Shown piece by piece: positions 44,706-55,064 of a stretch of DNA of 64,000 nt. Both the position numbers and the translations under genes were made by a program. Under the pieces are notes generated by a model. The model saw only the letters and a program-made list of their open reading frames with translations. It had not been told where the DNA came from and made no database searches. Position 1 is the first letter of the stretch. Each line of letters starts with the position of its first letter. Source of the stretch: Anastatus disparis (Eukaryota > Arthropoda > Insecta > Hymenoptera > Eupelmidae); the NCBI GenBank assembly GCA_017163975.1, contig JAFFSR010000347.1:9882001-9946000 (forward strand), given 5' to 3'.

Positions 44706-45245
44706 TTTGTTGATGAAAAAAATTATATTAAGTTTTGTATGTAAATATATATATTATTAATTATTGTAATAATAAATTTCTTAAAAATGATTGAATTTTT
44801 ACTTGAATCATATGAATAAGAACATGTAAGCTAATGCTTACGTAGTTAGAGAAATATATATTCAATAATTTCAAATAAAAATTAAATTAAAAAATTTTAA
44901 ATGGAATTTTTAGATTATCATTTATATAAAATATACTAGTTTTCCTCTTGGTGTTCCATTCAATATCGAAATTGCATATTATAATAATCTTTTCTATGAA
45001 AATTTAAAACTTAATAATAGCCAAAAATATAATTAATATTTTTTTTTCATAGTTTTTTAAAAATATTTAAAAAAATGCACAGTGCGTATGTGAATTATAA
45101 TTGCAGTTCAAAACTGTAGTTTAGTCAATGTTTTTCTTGAAACTATGAATCGAGCACTAAATATAAATCATTCGAAAATTAATAACTTTACTATGAGCAT
45201 GTTGAAATATTAGAATTTAGCTTTAGTATATCTACCAGCGATTTC
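44706..45245. other. No gene seen
   Basis: AT-rich spacer between the degenerate gene and the retrotransposon remnant. Confidence 0.5.
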
Positions 45246-45575
45246 AATTAATCAATGATGGAAAATATTCGTAAGATTAAAGTAAGACTAGAGTAAGACA
45301 TTAAATTATCAATCTGCAACGGTAGTGAAACATTAATTTTTTTTAGTTTGCCTAGTAAGTTCAATCCATGCGAGTCATATGAGGGGCATTGCCATAGAAC
45401 GTTTAAATCATTGTCGTAATCCCTACAATGTTCGCACTTAGGACTATTCACAAAGTTGACTTTAAATAATGAGGCTGCAAGATTATAGTGATCGGCTCTT
45501 ATTCTGTTTAGTGGTATAATGAAACTGCGTATTTTAAATGTCTTGGAAAACCAGATTTTTGCACTGTCTTTAAAA
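45246..45575 (-). pseudogene. LINE ORF2 C-terminal Cys-His segment
   Basis: RIRADHYNLAASLF, CEHCRDYDNDLNVLWQCPSY fits the C-terminal C-x2-C...H/W..C module of insect non-LTR ORF2 proteins (His apparently lost). Confidence 0.6.
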
Positions 45576-45577
45576 TA

Positions 45578-45882
45578 CACTGAAAAAAATAGAATCTAGA
45601 ACCAATGAGAATCCACTTGGTGGTAGAAGATTTTCGTTTTGTTTTAAGCCATAGTAGAATTCCGCTTGACTCTAGAGGAAAATCTGCTTCAATGATATCG
45701 ACTTCCTTCTAATAGATATTCTGCTACCACCTAGCAGAAATATTTTTTAAGCAAATAAACTTTAATATGATGAATATTCATCTTGATTATAGTTATTAGG
45801 TACAACTAGATTTCTATTTGATTCAAGAACTAAGAATCAAATAGATTTTTCCTCTTACTCCTAGATTCTATTTTTTTCAGTG
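45578..45882. mobile_element. 305-bp MITE inserted in the retrotransposon, TA duplication
   Basis: TA (45576-45577, 45883-45884) flanks CACTGAAAAAAATAGAATCT and its exact inverse. Inner inverted phrases around CTAG and AATCTGC support a fold-back structure. It separates the RNase H frame from the C-terminal Cys-His frame of the LINE, so it inserted after that element. Confidence 0.85.
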
Positions 45883-45923
45883 TAGAGTCTGAAATACTTA
45901 TTACCTTTGACAATTTATTGATC

Positions 45924-46289
45924 TTAGCATAATTTATTTGTATTTTTGAAGGAAGCAATTTTGAAATTTTGAAAGAAGTCTGTAAACGGAATGTAATGTG
46001 ATTTATTATGTTTATTTCGGGAATATTTTTTTGTAAGATAATCGGCAGTCTCATTTACACTTATGCCTATATGCGAGGGAACCCATACAAATCGAATGGT
46101 TTTGGAGGGGCTACCTGTGATTATCGAATAATACAGATCCTTTATTTTATAAATATAATGATTTGTTTTGATGCTGAAGTTTACTGAGTTTAAACTTTGG
46201 AGAGTGCTTAGAGAGTCAGTGAAAATTGTAAAATTCTGCAGGTCACTATGGTCAATTAATTTTAAGGCCTTATATATATTGCAATGCAA
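45924..46289 (-). pseudogene. RNase H domain fragment
   Basis: IFTDSLSTLQSLNSVN contains the conserved Asp of RNase HI, and IRFVWVPSHIGISVNETADY the His...Glu/Asp end (V where Gly is usual). Upstream Asp/Glu residues lie in the preceding frame and are unclear. Confidence 0.75.
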
Positions 46290-47390
46290 TTTACTGTAAA
46301 AATAGATGCGGAGGGGTCAATCGAACAGCCCGTACTAATGTTTTTAGCAGGATAATGACAGCCAGCTCTTGCAGATCTCTCAAGGCCCTTGCTTCTGTCT
46401 GTGTATAACGCATGCGATTGAGTTACATTTGAAAAGTCATTAATAAGATTGTTTGGGTCGTGGTTATCTTTCAGATTGATTCCTAGCTCGTTGTTAAAAC
46501 TTATTCCTGTTGTCAAGGTTTTATAATCATAAGAGTACATAGGGAAGTTTTTATAAGCTTTGATATTAATTTTAATTGAATCGTTAATACATATATTTAT
46601 TAAACGTAAATTATAGTTTTCTGAGTTACTCGTGTGATTGTTTTTATTTAATGATTTAATCGTATCGAATATCATTAGATTCAAATTGGAAAGCATCTTA
46701 GCTAAATGACAACGACATAAAAACTTTGTTCGCTCAACAATTGACAGAAGTTTGGATTCTGAAAAATTTATGTTTATTGGCGTTGTTTTGCCAAATCCTA
46801 AAGCTATTCTGATACAATTAAATTGCATTTTTTCTAGTGAATCAGCTAGTTTATTGGTTTCGGGAAAGAAAATAAAGATCCCATAGTCCATCAGTGAGCG
46901 GACGAAGCTCTTGTATAACATGATTAAAATGGTAGGTTGGGCCTCCTACTTCAATCCGCATAAGAATTTAATAATATTTGCCCTGTAGGAGAATTTTTAA
47001 ATAATATATTAATTATAATCGTAAAAGTTAGTTTGTAATCCAATATGATGCTCAAGAAACGAGTTGATGCACAAGATTTTATTTTTATTTCAGACTTGCC
47101 AGGTAAAATGTTTTTGTTGTTAAAGTGTATAAACACACTTTTTTCTGGCTTAAATTCAAGCCCTAACTTGTCTATATTTTCACTCATTGCGTTAACTGTT
47201 TTATGCAAAATAGTTATTGATTTTTTATCTAAACCTTTACTACAGTAAGTATTTATATCGTCCGCTAATTGTGATATAGTTACTGACTTAGGGACACCCA
47301 CGGTGATATCTTTTACATAGTTAAGATACAACAACAGGTTTAGAACACCACCCTGTGGTACGCCTTCAAAACTGAATCTAAATTCTTTAT
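46262..47390 (-). pseudogene. Reverse transcriptase core and thumb fragment
   Basis: FEGVPQGGVLN (47380-47340) is the RT motif before the catalytic loop. SQLADDINTY carries the LADD form of the catalytic Y/FADD. LGLEFKPEKSVFIHF and the LSIILDYKLTF segment follow, then KMQFNCIRIALGFGKTTPIN and LSIVERTKFLCRCHLAKM from the thumb/connection. Frames change at about 46930. Confidence 0.75.
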
Positions 47391-48886
47391 TTAATGAGTC
47401 CGAGAAGATGTTTCTTCGATGAGTTATAAATTTAATGAATTTAATGAGTAATTTCGAACAGTATATACCGGCCAGTTTTTCTAAAAGGATGTCACTGTAA
47501 ATGTTGTAATAAGCGGCTTCTACATCTAAAAATAATGCTAAAAGACTTTTTTGTTGGTAAAAGCTTGATCGGCTTTGAAGACAAAGTTCACTAGATTGTC
47601 AGTGCATGATCGGCCTTTTCTAAAACCTGATTGGACCTTTGGTAACAGTTTGAAATTTTCTTAGTACAACTGAAGTCGGATTTTAATAAGCGATTCAAAG
47701 AGTTTGCCTAGACTAGCCATAAGCGAAATTGGTCTTACCCCTTTATTATTAGGTTCACCTATAAATAGGATGAACGAGTATTACCAGGATTTAGGAAAGC
47801 AGTTTTGTTGATTCATTTCATTAAAAATGTCGACCAAAATCAATTTATATTTGATAGATAATTTTTTTATGACTTCGTAATCTAGGCCGTCAAGGCCCCA
47901 GGCTGACTTATTTTTTTTAGTCTAAAACTGAATTAACTTTGGCAAAATCAAAGGATGTATCAAAAAATTGATTTTGGTCATCATGTCAAACAAGCATGAA
48001 CTCCGGATTAGTTTCGCACCAAGGAGGGCAGATTTTGTTTAAAGCAGTGCTTATTTTAGATGCATTTTGCAGATTATTGTTTGCATTTGTAGGTTAGACT
48101 TTGGTCCATTTGTCTTTTAATATTTTACAAGTGTTCCATACGTATGTTTTATTTGTACGACAGTTAATCGTTTCGGCAAACTCTCTAAACTTCTCTCTCT
48201 TTTTTTTAGCAAAAGTTTTTACAGTTAAACAATTGAATTTGTTATAGGCAATGTGATTGCTTAAAGATTTACTGAAACTCCATTTTTTAAAAGCAGCTTT
48301 TTTAAGTCTTTGAAGTTTATGGCATTTATCATCCCATCACGGAACCAGGTTTTTGTACTTACTAGGATTTACGATTTTTTTATTTAGGGTGCTGTTAATA
48401 AGACAAGTTATAACCGTTTCGGTAAACATTTCATATTTAGTATCGGCCTGGGCAGATACGTACTCGTTTGATAAAAAGAAAGAAAAGTTTGAATTTCATT
48501 TTTATACAAATTACTCTCAATTGCCACGTTTAGTTTTGATTTTGAAAGATTTTTGTTCATAAATATATTTTTCAAGATCAATATAGCAGTATATGGGGTA
48601 ACGATCAGAGCCCAGAGTTTCGTCCCCGACAAAAGTACTGATTTTATCCGCTATGTGAAGAGTTGGAAAAACAAGATCAATATTTGAACGATTACAATTT
48701 GACGGGTTTACATGTGTTGGAGAATCCGGATTATAAAGAAAGATATTATTATTGTCAATACTATTTGCTAACCGTACGCCATTAAAATCAGTTCTTGGGT
48801 AGTTCTATATAAAATTCTAAGCACTAAAATCCCCCATAAGTAGGGTTGGAGTATTATTATCGTTTATTGTGAACAGTCAATCACAA

Positions 48887-49323
48887 TCAGAGAAATGTGT
48901 TATTATCAATAGTTAAAATGAGAGAATCGTATATTTGTTGGGAGAGGACACCCGTGGCTCTGTAGCATACAATAATATCTATAGATGGGCCGGTGTTCGT
49001 TAGGTGAATTTTACAAAGTTCGATGCTTGGATCTGGTGAATTTATTTGAATTTCTTGGAATACGATGGATTTCCTAACCATAATTAAGATGCCGCCTCTT
49101 CTTGAATGAACTCTATTTTTCTGGAGTTGTACAAAGCCGGGTGCGAATGTAGGTTTAAATAAATTATTTCTGATCCTATCTTTGAGTTTTGCAGCCAAGA
49201 TTCAACATATAGGAAGATATCAATATCTATAAGGAGATTAGACACTTCAAGTTTTCGTTTATTTATACTATGAGAATTCCGAAACAGAATACGTAGTAAT
49301 TTGTAATTTGTACTTGTATCCAT
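48887..49323 (-). pseudogene. APE-type endonuclease fragment
   Basis: Two overlapping frames carry LRILFRNSHSINKRKLEVSN, LLIDIDIFLYVESWL, RGGILIMVRKSIVFQEIQI and IELCKIHLTNTGPSIDIIVC, the N-terminal endonuclease of a LINE ORF2. A frameshift occurs near 49150 and the catalytic C-terminal part is decayed. Confidence 0.7.
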
Positions 49324-49439
49324 AATTAAAGTGAATATATCAGCATATCTCTACAACTTATAATCTTTTTATGATGTTTTTAAAAAGTCATTTTACAGCT
49401 GTTACTGGGTTAGCCAATGATGCACACTATTTAAACTAG

Positions 49440-49670
49440 GTTGACACCTTTTGTACAATCTCGTTCCTCTATGTTTCATGTCTTTAGTGAATATGCCATC
49501 AATGCTAAAGTAGATATTTCTATAAAACGTAAATTTTTACATGGGTGAAATTTTCGAAATTTTATCTATGTAAAAATTTACGTTTTATAGAAATATCTAC
49601 TGTAGCATTGATGGCACATTCACTAAAGACATGAAAAATAGAGGAACGAGATTGTACGAAAGATGTGAAC
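49440..49670. mobile_element. Fold-back MITE abutting the Polinton-2 terminus
   Basis: GTTGACACCTTTTGTACAAT at the left is inverted at the right (ATTGTACGAAAGATGTGAAC). The arms pair through AAACGTAAATTTTTACAT to a short centre near 49550. Its last six bases GTGAAC directly precede the Polinton-2 end. Confidence 0.75.
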
Positions 49671-49789
49671 AGTAGGTAAACTATGGGAGTTCTAGCGTAG
49701 GTGAATTCGAGCACAGTGATTTTAACGTGGTGATATTTCAAGCGCATTCCAAGCGCAGGATTTTTTAAACTTTTTTTAACTATATATGT

Positions 49790-51090
49790 ATAACAACTAT
49801 ATATTTACATGTACTTGCATATATAACGATGTACTTGCATATATAACGATATAATTTCATATATAACGATATAATTGTGTAAATATAACGATATACTTGC
49901 ATATATATAATGATATACTTTGATATATAACGATATACTTTGATATATATAATAATATGCTTTGATATATATAATGATATACTTTGATATTGTGACCTTA
50001 CTTATATTATATTTATAATATAAAGAATTGAGAGAGAATAAGTTAGAAAAAAGAATAAAATAAAAGATAAATTAACAATAATCTTATTCTCTTTTGAATT
50101 CAAATCATTACGTTAAAAGTCTATTTCTATCTTGTGCGTCGGCGCGACGTACAATTAAAAAGTATATCAGCGCGCGAGATGGATATTAATAAGAATATAT
50201 GTACGCGCTTAGATGTGCGCCGATCCACGCCTATAAGGTGACGTACGCTAGCACACATCTAAGCGCACCTGTAAGAGTATAATGTAAGATATGTAAATGT
50301 ATCCCTTCTACTTCGTAGTAGGAGAGAATAGCAGCCGCGGCGGCTTGATCGACGCTTAAGCAGATCGAAGCCGAATCTTTGTACGGCACTCTTTGGCCAG
50401 CTCTCTTCTAATAAAGTTTAACTTAAAATAAATACTTGTTGCTATTGTTCTTATTTTCGTTATTGCTGCAGGTCCGCGAGGGGCTGGATAAATACCAGCT
50501 CCGTACCGGTAGCAGAAATAATGAAACATTATTTAAAGTGAAAATCAAAGCTTAATTTAGTAAAATTGATTAAAGAATAAATTCATGTATATTTCTTTTG
50601 TGAGTTTATTAAGTGTGTAAAACCTTAATTAACATTATTTTATCTTACGATTAGTAAGAATTTGATTGAATATCACTTTCAATTAAGTGTCTTTTGGTGA
50701 ATATACGTTGAAGTACTTAAATTCAATTCATGTGTTACTTATTGAAATTTACTTGCATGTAATGTTATTGGCCATTAATAAGTAGTTAATCTTAATAAAT
50801 CAAAATTAGAGTCTTGTGGCTTATAAGAGGCATTTATTAGTACAAACACATAAGCATAGAGACCCCGGACTGGTTGTAGCATGGCGTCTACACCAAAAAC
50901 GGGTCTAGCTTAAAAAGAACCTTTCCTTTTTATCCTCTTCCTCATACATGAGCACTTTGTGCTACCTTTTTTCAGGTGATAGGGTAAAGGGAGGTTATAA
51001 TATATAATGATATACTTTGATATATAATGATATACTTTAACAGATAACGATATACTTATATATATACTTGCATATATATGTACTTATGAA
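49790..51090. repeat. ATATAACGATATACTT satellite, split by an insertion
   Basis: Tandem words such as TGCATATATAACGATGTACT and TATATAATGATATACTTTGA fill 49790-49990 and resume at 51000-51075. The intervening 1 kb is a separate insertion. Confidence 0.7.
49991..50994 (+). mobile_element. Putative LTR retrotransposon remnant
   Basis: The insertion begins TGTGACCTTACTTATATT. About 400 bp in it has a poly(A)-type AATAAAG and a candidate LTR end ATTGCTGCA (50470) followed by GGTCCGCGAGGGGCTGG, a plausible primer-binding region. It ends with a purine tract GGGTAAAGGGAGG (50981-50993) next to the satellite. That fits a 5' LTR plus a deleted interior plus a polypurine tract, with the 3' LTR lost. 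A 13-bp inverted repeat GCGCTTAGATGTG lies inside (about 50197-50266). No coding region and no target duplication, so the assignment is tentative. Confidence 0.4.
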
Positions 51091-51215
51091 CTTACGTTTG
51101 TTAACAAATAGTTTACATTGAATATGTCCTTCTGAAAAGGACTGTTTCATTTTAATTTTGTATATTTGATATCTTTGGGCGATGTTTGAGATTTGTATTT
51201 TTCATAGTACTTTTT

Positions 51216-51308
51216 TTAAGTCTTATTTTCCTTCTTCTTCTCATTGCTAAAATTATAAAGAAGAGGAGTATATTCTGAGCAATCAGTGGTACTTGAACTT
51301 TGTCCCAT
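51216..51308 (-). CDS. Small Polinton protein with N-myristoylation-type start (30 aa)
   Basis: The ORF starts MGQSSSTTDC, passes SEYTPLLYNFSNEKKK and ends in a Lys/Asn-rich tail. Gly2 and Ser6 fit the MGxxxS/T myristoylation pattern, and 'EYTPLL' resembles an acidic Tyr/dileucine sorting motif. Function is not known; membrane anchoring is inference. The key support is a TATA box and a TCATTT initiator exactly 33 bp apart and 8 nt ahead of the ATG, the layout used by the other genes of these elements. It lies downstream of the nuclease-like gene, close to the TIR. Confidence 0.5.
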   Translation of the reverse strand: MGQSSSTTDCSEYTPLLYNFSNEKKKENKT

Positions 51309-51310
51309 GA

Positions 51311-51349
51311 TGAAATGAATGTTGTCTATCGTATGTGTCGGTATTTATA
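51311..51349 (-). promoter_or_regulatory. Core promoter of the MGQSSS gene (TATA + Inr)
   Basis: Minus-strand TATAAATA starts at 51349; TCATTT at 51318-51313 puts the initiator A (51316) 33 bp away. Confidence 0.6.
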
Positions 51350-51427
51350 GAAAGTGATGAGAGCCCCAACCATCGCTCTCATCTGTGAAACACAATCACC
51401 TGATATTATCTCTCCTTTTGACTTCCT

Positions 51428-51926
51428 TTACTCGCATTCCATAGCTAAATTTTCCAATGGTACTCTATTTTTATTAAAATATTTTTGAATGAGTCTGCTA
51501 TTGTGAAGAACACAACAAGCTTTATACATTCCATCGTGGTGGGGACAAACGGTCACTAGCATTATCTTATCCAATGGTTGATAACGCATTTCTGTGACAT
51601 CGGTAACGTTGAACTTAAAGCGCTCTAGACACTTTTTCTTTGTGCTACGCATTACTAAAATTTTGCTAGCATCTTGTAAAGCATCTTTGAGAATATTTAT
51701 TATTTCAGTGTAGGGAATCGTACCAGAATGCCAGCACAATCCGTGATAATATTCTTTGAACCATGTATTTTGCAATTTATATTTTTCTGTAAGTCTTCGC
51801 CAAGAAAATGGTTCTTTGAAGAGTAATACTACAGGCTCGAAATCTTCGTTCAGCGGAACTATAGCTAGCTCTTTGATAGTTATCACCAGGCTGCTTGGAG
51901 CCTTGCATATTGACCAAGTTCTCCAT
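51428..51926 (-). pseudogene. Conserved nuclease-like protein, Polinton-2 copy
   Basis: The homologue of 39475-40251 starts at ATG 51926 (MENLVNMQGSKQPGD). It shifts frame near 51860, then reads IKELAIVPLNEDFEPVVLLF, WRRLTEKYKLQNTWFKEYYH, HGLCWHSGTIPYTEI, LERFKFNVTDVTEM, CPHHDGMYKACCVLHNSRLI and stops after about 165 aa. The C-terminal Cys-rich third seen in the other copy is absent. The longer open reading from 51982 is in the wrong frame for its first 25 residues. Confidence 0.75.
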
Positions 51927-51929
51927 CCT

Positions 51930-51964
51930 GAATGACACTCTTGAGCGTGAACATGTAATTTATA
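51930..51964 (-). promoter_or_regulatory. Core promoter of the nuclease-like gene, Polinton-2
   Basis: Minus-strand TATAAATT starts at 51964; TCATTC occupies 51935-51930, so the initiator A (51933) is 31 bp from the TATA start. The ATG follows at 51926. Confidence 0.6.
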
Positions 51965-51982
51965 ACGGATTCCTCCCGCCAT

Positions 51983-52433
51983 TTAGACAAGTTTTCTAAT
52001 ATTACCGCTCACAGGGCTGTATTTTACGATACGATCGTGTATGATCAAACAATAAGCTGATGTTCCAGGAAGAACATTAGCTCTTGATTCCAACTCCAAA
52101 GAAACATCTACTGGAGCACTTTTTAGAGACTCATTTTGTTTCGAACAGTCAATCACAGAAATATGTTCAATAAATTGTTGCTTTTTTAATAGTGGCTCCA
52201 TATCCTTATCATAGTAAGCATGCTGAAAATTAGCATACATAAATATAATTTCTTCCTTAACAACGTAGAACTTGTTATTACCACTATCGATATTAGGTAT
52301 TGAGTTGAAGGTCGCAAGTCCAATTAAGCCAAGAACGTAGTTCGATCGGTGGAAAATACTGATCTTCGAGCACTGATAATGTACCAGAAAAGCTTAGCGT
52401 CAATGAATCTTCCGTGATTGTTCAATGGATAAT
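51983..52433 (-). pseudogene. Penton N-terminus fused to major capsid C-terminus by deletion
   Basis: On the minus strand, penton text (SLTLSFSGTLSVLEDQYFPP, then after a slip YVLGLIGLATFNSIPNID and NNKFYVV) joins directly at about 52245 to capsid text (MYANFQHAYYDKDMEPLLKK, VIDCSKQNESLKSAPVDV, AYCLIIHDRIVKYSPVSGNI). In Polinton-1 about 1.7 kb lies between these points, so an internal deletion created the join. The penton ATG has become ACG. Confidence 0.8.
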
Positions 52434-52479
52434 GAGAGAGATAGCTAATTTGACTATCCTTCCATGAGTTTTTTACTTA

Positions 52480-53770
52480 AAAACATTCAACATAAATGAC
52501 CACAATTAAATGTATTCTAATCTTGTAACGGCTCATATCAATTCTATATAAAATTATTAAATTGAATATGAATGTTTTATAAATAATTGGCCATTATTTA
52601 AGACATAGAATTTTTTGTACTAATAAATCAAAATTACGTTAAAGGTATAAGTAGGACTTCATATTTACCTACTGAGGCCGATAACGAATATAAGTCAAAA
52701 TGTATATATATATAGACATAGTAAAATGAATATAGAAATGAAATGTTCTATTTCTGTTAATGAAAAAGTATTATCAGTATTTGATTATTAATAATAAAAT
52801 ATGTTAGATGTAATTTTTTAAAATAATTGTTTATACATAAATAGAACATTTAATTTCTATAATATGTATAAAAATGATTATTCTATTCAAAGTTTGAAGA
52901 AAGAAATTAAAATATAAAAAATTAGCTTTTCTAGATGATGAATAATAAAATAGATTATTAAAAATAGTTTTTTGGAATGTAAAGGAAATAGAATGTTTCT
53001 TTTGTTAATATATTTATCTTAATTAAAGGTTTCTTTGGCAAATATATAAAATGAATTTTATCGAACATTCTATTTCCTAATGTATAATTCTTTAGTGAGA
53101 AATAGAACTTCATAGAAGGTTTATGAAATAATATAAAAGAGCGTGAATCCATCGAAGCTCTCTCATTCTTTCTATCGAATTTTTGATCCGACTCTCTACG
53201 CGGCAAAATGTAGAGACTAGCTTACTATAAGATTCTCATTTCATTTAATTATTTATTTAAATAAATTATTGTATCTCTGTAATTTATTTAAAAATGGATT
53301 GTTTATATTGAATAAATTTAATAATTTAAAATTAATAAAAATGATTCTAAATTCATTAAATTAAATCTGTTTTACACTAATTTCAGATAATAAAGGTAAT
53401 AATGCATCTTATCTTTAAAGTGCACATTATCGCACGTTCAATGGTAAAGCATCCAGCGAACGCCGTCGATTATTGTACTTTCATAACTTGCATTTATGAT
53501 AAGGATATGATATCGCACTTACAATAGTAAAGCATCTGGAGGAAGTCGTCGATTGTATATCCTTGCATAATTATTAAAATACCAATTATCGCATCTCTGA
53601 CAGTAAAGCATCTAGAGGAGATCGTCGATTCTGGTGTTTTAATCCGTCTTGCTGTATGGATTATGTGACTAATGCATGTCAAGAACTTATTAATGTAACT
53701 TTAATCTATATTTTGGTAATTTATTATTAAAATTACCTGGCGACCGTGCATCCAGCAAAACGCGCCCGTT
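52480..53770. other. Insertion within Polinton-2 (unclassified)
   Basis: The protease frame breaks at about 53770 just before its expected active-site Cys, and penton sequence begins below 52440. Between them is AT-rich DNA with no gene. It contains a possible extra Polinton-type terminus ATTTACCTACT (to 52673), repeated AAATGTTCTATTTC/GGAAATAGAATGTT words near 52740-53090, and a three-unit repeat at 53431-53630. Confidence 0.45.
53431..53630. repeat. Three-unit repeat with GTAAAGCATC core
   Basis: Units of about 80 bp share TATCGCA...(A/C)(A/T)GTAAAGCATC(C/T)(A/G)G followed by (G/C)CGTCGATT at 53431, 53513 and 53589. Confidence 0.6.
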
Positions 53771-54766
53771 ACAATCTTGATATCTCTCGTAGTTATATTT
53801 GACTTCATCTACTCGCAAATAAATCATTAAATCCAATGGTGGCTGAAGGTCTCCGAAAGAATCGAAATAAACGACATTTTTACCTTGCTAACGATAAGCT
53901 ACCCAATGTGTGCCAGGACCATCAACATCATCAAGATTAACGATTGCAGATTCATGGTAATGCAGGCCGCTTAATGGTAAAGCATTTCGCATGAATACTC
54001 CTCGCAAATTCGGAATTTTCAATATCTTCGAGGATATTTTTTTTTAAACTAGACTTCAGATGAAGACCAAGTCCTGTCTTATAAGGTTTCAAATACAGAC
54101 CTTTACCTGGAGCTATTTCTTTCATCCTCTGATTATGCCTTTGTTTCTCTTCGAATTGTTTCTGAGCAGTCTTGGAATCATTAACTGCTTTAGTTATTAC
54201 TGCGGCACCTCCTGCTAAACTACCAATTGCACCTAGATTAGCAAAAAGAGGAATAAGGAATGGTAAGAACTCTCCAACATTAGATGGAATTGATAGTCTG
54301 CGTGGTACTTGGATTTTATGCTTATCATCAGCTTTTCTCACAGCACTTCGAGCACCCTCTAAAGCAAAGAGGATAGCTTTACGAGGACACTTACTAGGTT
54401 TCATAGATCTGGAAGTGGCCTTTATTATTTTGTTAAGAGTAACAATGGGAGTCTTCTTTTTTGCCCCCATTCCAAGCCTAGATTTTATTTTCATTCTGTT
54501 TGCAATAGCGAATGCAGCTGCTTTCTCACCAATACCAGCGTCTTTTGATGATAGTCTTCGCTAGGCTTTTTCTCCTAGAACTTTATCAGCGATATTTCTA
54601 GCCTCTATATTTTCACGATTTTGTGAATAAGAGATATCGTGCTCCTTACAAGCTTTGTCGAGAGGATTTATTCTTTGATCATCTCTAGCTAAACGTTTGG
54701 CTAATTTCGTACCAGGTTCACAGTACTGATATCCCGGTAAATGAAGTTCTATTGGAAGACTATAAT
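53740..54766 (-). pseudogene. PLA2-like / minor capsid / protease polyprotein, Polinton-2
   Basis: Minus-strand order matches Polinton-1. The PLA2-like domain is LPIELHLPGYQYCEPGTKLA with CKEHDISYSQN (calcium-loop Gly replaced by Glu), then a TAG. The basic/helical region MKIKSRLGMGAKKK follows, then the hydrophobic segment VGEFLPFLIPLFANLGAIGS, LAGG/A (adenain-type site), KGLYLKPYKTGLGLHLK, and the protease HESAIVNLDD, GPGTHWVAYR (catalytic-type His kept), a TAG, VVYFDSFGDLQPPLDLM and YNYERYQD. It stops before the Cys motif because of an insertion. A 180-aa frame (54494-53952) spans the middle. The upstream start is lost at a repeat boundary near 54770. Confidence 0.85.
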
Positions 54767-54825
54767 AATATCTATTGGAAGAGTATAAAAATATTTAGTT
54801 TAATGATTATAACGAAAATTTAGAT

Positions 54826-54858
54826 TAGACAAGGACAGAACTATACGGCCGCCTGTTA
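54826..54858 (-). mobile_element. Stub of the TTAA MITE family
   Basis: ATTAGACAAGGACAGAACTA and GGCCGCCTGTTAA match the terminus of the 14420/24951 elements (ATTAGACAAGGACAGCGAAT, GGCCTGCTCTTAA). Only about 33 bp remain. Confidence 0.6.
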
Positions 54859-55064
54859 AAATTTGGAAAAGAAAATACCGAAAGGATTGTTGGAGAAACT
54901 TTTAAAGGGGCCAGGTACTATTAGAAGCTGAAAAAAAACATGTATAATTTGATATAAATTGCTGATGTTTAGAAATAACTAATTTCATATAAATATACAT
55001 TCAATTTCAAATATTTTTTGGCTTAAAACATTTTCTATATCTTGAGAATTGAAGTGGTGGTGCT

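Larger units (their letters stand above)
45246..49323 (-). mobile_element. Degenerate non-LTR retrotransposon (endonuclease, RT, RNase H)
   Basis: On the minus strand the order is APE-type endonuclease (49323 to about 48880), a decayed middle, reverse transcriptase (about 48300-46265), RNase H (46289-45924) and a C-terminal Cys-His segment (45580-45248). Presence of RNase H points to the I/R1-type group of insect LINEs. Many stops and shifts are present and no intact ORF2 remains. No ORF1 or poly(A) tail was identified. A 305-bp MITE is inserted at 45578-45882. Confidence 0.8.

Noticed and set aside
49562..49747. 61-aa frame across the MITE/Polinton junction
   Set aside because: Covers a palindromic element and a terminus; no coding content.
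54172..54564. 130-aa plus-strand frame
   Set aside because: Antisense of the minus-strand polyprotein gene, which has domain-level matches to the Polinton-1 copy.
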